Positions 32,036 through 33,074 of a stretch of 33,074 nucleotides of DNA are shown one piece after another (the first letter of the stretch is position 1; each line of letters opens with the position of its first letter). The notes beneath the pieces were generated by a model that saw nothing but the letters and a program-made list of their open reading frames with translations, was not told the DNA's origin and did no database searches. The position numbers and the translations under genes were made by a program. This stretch comes from Streptomyces rochei (GTDB taxonomy: Bacteria > Actinomycetota > Actinomycetes > Streptomycetales > Streptomycetaceae), in assembly GCA_002155895.1 (NCBI GenBank), contig MUMD01000206.1, positions 1 through 33,074 of the forward strand, given 5' to 3'.

Positions 32036-32250
32036 CGCCGGGCGAGCGGAATGACGTCGTCGCTCTCCTGGAGGTACGGCCGGGCCGTGTTGTGGGGCAT
32101 CCGGGTGAATTAACCGGTGTCCCACGTTCGGTAGTTTCCCCGGCCGTCAATTTCTCGTTTGCAGGCTGCAGGTCATGGTGCGAGCCGTCAATGCTGTGCT
32201 CGCGCGGTTTCGGCCGTCATTCAGGCATGACCGCAGAGAAGGGAAAGTTC

Positions 32251-32478
32251 ATGAAGAAGAGCGCTGCTGTCGTCGCGGGCGCGATCATGGCCCTCGGCAT
32301 GGCCGCCCCGGCCTTCGCCGACGCGGGTGCCGAGGGTGCCGCCGTCGGCTCCCCGGGTGTCCTGTCGGGCAACGTCGTCCAGGTCCCCGTGCACGTTCCC
32401 GTCAACGTGTGCGGCAACAGCATCAACGTCGTTGGTCTGCTGAACCCGGCGTTCGGCAACGAGTGCGAGAACGACTGA
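32251..32478 (+). CDS. chpD: Short chaplin ChpD
   Basis: Chaplins are secreted, surface-active proteins that assemble into amyloid fibrils and make aerial hyphae hydrophobic. The 75-residue precursor has a signal peptide (MKKSAAVVAGAIMALGMAAPAFA) and then one chaplin domain: GSPGVLSGNVVQVPVHVPVNVCGNSINVVG and LLNPAFGNECEND, with Cys54 and Cys72 expected to form a disulfide. There is no sortase signal, so it is a short, freely released chaplin. ATG at 32251 has AAGGGAA upstream; an in-frame ATG at 32227 would give a worse signal peptide. The name follows its position between a rodlin and a long chaplin, as chpD in S. coelicolor. Confidence 0.92.
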   Translation: MKKSAAVVAGAIMALGMAAPAFADAGAEGAAVGSPGVLSGNVVQVPVHVPVNVCGNSINVVGLLNPAFGNECEND

Positions 32479-32508
32479 CGTCGTTCCGCACCGACCGGCT
32501 GCGTCACG

Positions 32509-32544
32509 GCCGGCCTCGGCCAACTCGTTTGGTCCGGGGCCGGC
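32509..32544 (+). terminator. chpD terminator
   Basis: Arms 32509-32523 and 32529-32544 form a 15-bp stem with one bulge and two G·U pairs around loop CTCGT, followed by TTT, 31 bp after the chpD stop. Confidence 0.8.
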
Positions 32545-32614
32545 TTTCCCCCTTTCCCGCGGCCTGCCAGCAGCCGGTACTCCAGCCACCTCTACCAGCA
32601 GGAAGACAACCAGA

Positions 32615-33074
32615 GTGCGACAGACCCTGAGCAGGGGGATGGTCGCGGCAGCCGCCGCGACGGGCATCCTTTCCCTGTGCGGCAGCCCCGCCCTTGCCGA
32701 CTCGCATGCGGACGGAGCCGCCAAGAACTCGCCGGGCGTCGCGTCCGGCAACGCCGTCCAGGTACCGGTCGACGTGCCGGTGAACGCCTGCGGCAACACC
32801 GTCGACGTGATCGCCGCGCTGAACCCGGCCTTCGGCAACGAGTGCGAGAACACCTCGGACGAGCCCGCCGACTCCGGCTCCGGCTACGGCCAGGACGGCG
32901 GACACGGCGGGGAGTACGGCGAGGACGTCCCGGACGTCGACGTACCGTCCGGCTCGAGCGCGGACGGGACCGCCGTGGGCTCGCCCGGCGTCGGCTCCGG
33001 CAACGCCGCCCAGGTCCCGGTCGACGTGCCGGTGAACCTCTGCGGCAACACGATCGACGTGATCGCCGCGCTGA
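32615..33074 (+). CDS. chpA: Long chaplin ChpA, 3' end outside window
   Basis: The visible 153 residues begin with GTG at 32615 (AGGAAGA upstream) and a signal peptide ending SPALA. A first chaplin domain follows (about 39-79; NSPGVASGNAVQVPVDVP, Cys59, Cys77), then a Gly/Asp/Tyr-rich hydrophilic spacer (SGSGYGQDGGHGGEYGEDV), and a second chaplin domain (from about 121; Cys143) that is cut at the window end. Two domains in one chain mark it as a long, cell-wall-anchored chaplin; the sortase signal expected at the C-terminus lies outside. The apparent TGA in the last bases is out of frame. Named by its place next to chpD. Confidence 0.88.
   Translation, partial: MRQTLSRGMVAAAAATGILSLCGSPALADSHADGAAKNSPGVASGNAVQVPVDVPVNACGNTVDVIAALNPAFGNECENTSDEPADSGSGYGQDGGHGGEYGEDVPDVDVPSGSSADGTAVGSPGVGSGNAAQVPVDVPVNLCGNTIDVIAAL
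32708..33074 (+). repeat. Internal direct repeat encoding the two ChpA domains
   Basis: Bases 32708-32822 recur at 32960-33074 with an exact 252-bp offset and only scattered, mostly synonymous changes. The last 20 bases (TCGACGTGATCGCCGCGCTG at 32802-32821) are identical in both copies. This indicates a domain duplication or gene conversion inside chpA. Confidence 0.85.

Noticed and set aside
33072-33074. Apparent TGA stop at the end of the window in chpA
   Set aside because: The reading frame places the last base as the first base of the next codon, as in the first domain copy, where the sequence continues with Asn-Pro-Ala.

Overview
The window is about 72% G+C, and its genes show the strong third-position G/C bias of actinobacteria. 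It carries rodlin and chaplin genes, a family set confined to Streptomyces-type aerial hyphae, so the host is almost certainly a Streptomyces. The gene order (recD2 – citA – copA/copZ – mmsA – acyl-CoA ligase – rdlB/rdlA – chpD/chpA) resembles, from memory, the SCO2716–SCO2748 part of the S. coelicolor chromosome core. No tRNA, rRNA, CRISPR array, transposase or phage gene was seen.

Region 1 (1–5820, minus strand) is a ribose-type sugar operon. A LacI-family regulator comes first, behind two tandem operator-like elements. Next are the double ATPase RbsA, a fused permease/substrate-binding protein (RbsC-RbsB in one chain), ribokinase and the start of RbsD. Overlapping stop/start signals tie regulator to ATPase and ATPase to fusion.

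Region 2 (5821–9158) holds small regulatory units. These are an ECF41-type sigma factor divergent from its usual AhpD-like partner, an ArsR-type repressor fused to an AHSA1/SRPBCC domain beside a large perfect inverted repeat that contains its promoter, and a stand-alone TOPRIM protein.

Region 3 (9259–13702) has RecD2 helicase (apparently leaderless), citrate synthase, and about 590 bp of structured non-coding DNA after the citA terminator.

Region 4 (13703–18345) has a copper efflux pair (copZ, copA) behind a CsoR-like palindrome, a zinc alcohol dehydrogenase, a GNAT acetyltransferase and a 63-residue HTH protein.

Region 5 (18346–23414) has a mostly gene-free stretch with a strong promoter flanked by GTCCGGAC palindromes, methylmalonate-semialdehyde dehydrogenase, a lipoprotein and an APC-family transporter.

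Region 6 (23415–28785) carries the most unusual gene: an alpha/beta hydrolase of the X-Pro peptidase/CocE type, joined through one membrane segment to a complete ABC ATPase. It is translationally coupled to an ABC-2 permease and followed by a YfbK-like von Willebrand A lipoprotein.

Region 7 (28786–33074) has a long-chain acyl-CoA synthetase behind two TTAC-N6-GTAA palindromes. The surface-layer locus follows: divergent rodlins rdlB and rdlA, short chaplin chpD and long chaplin chpA, which is cut by the window end.
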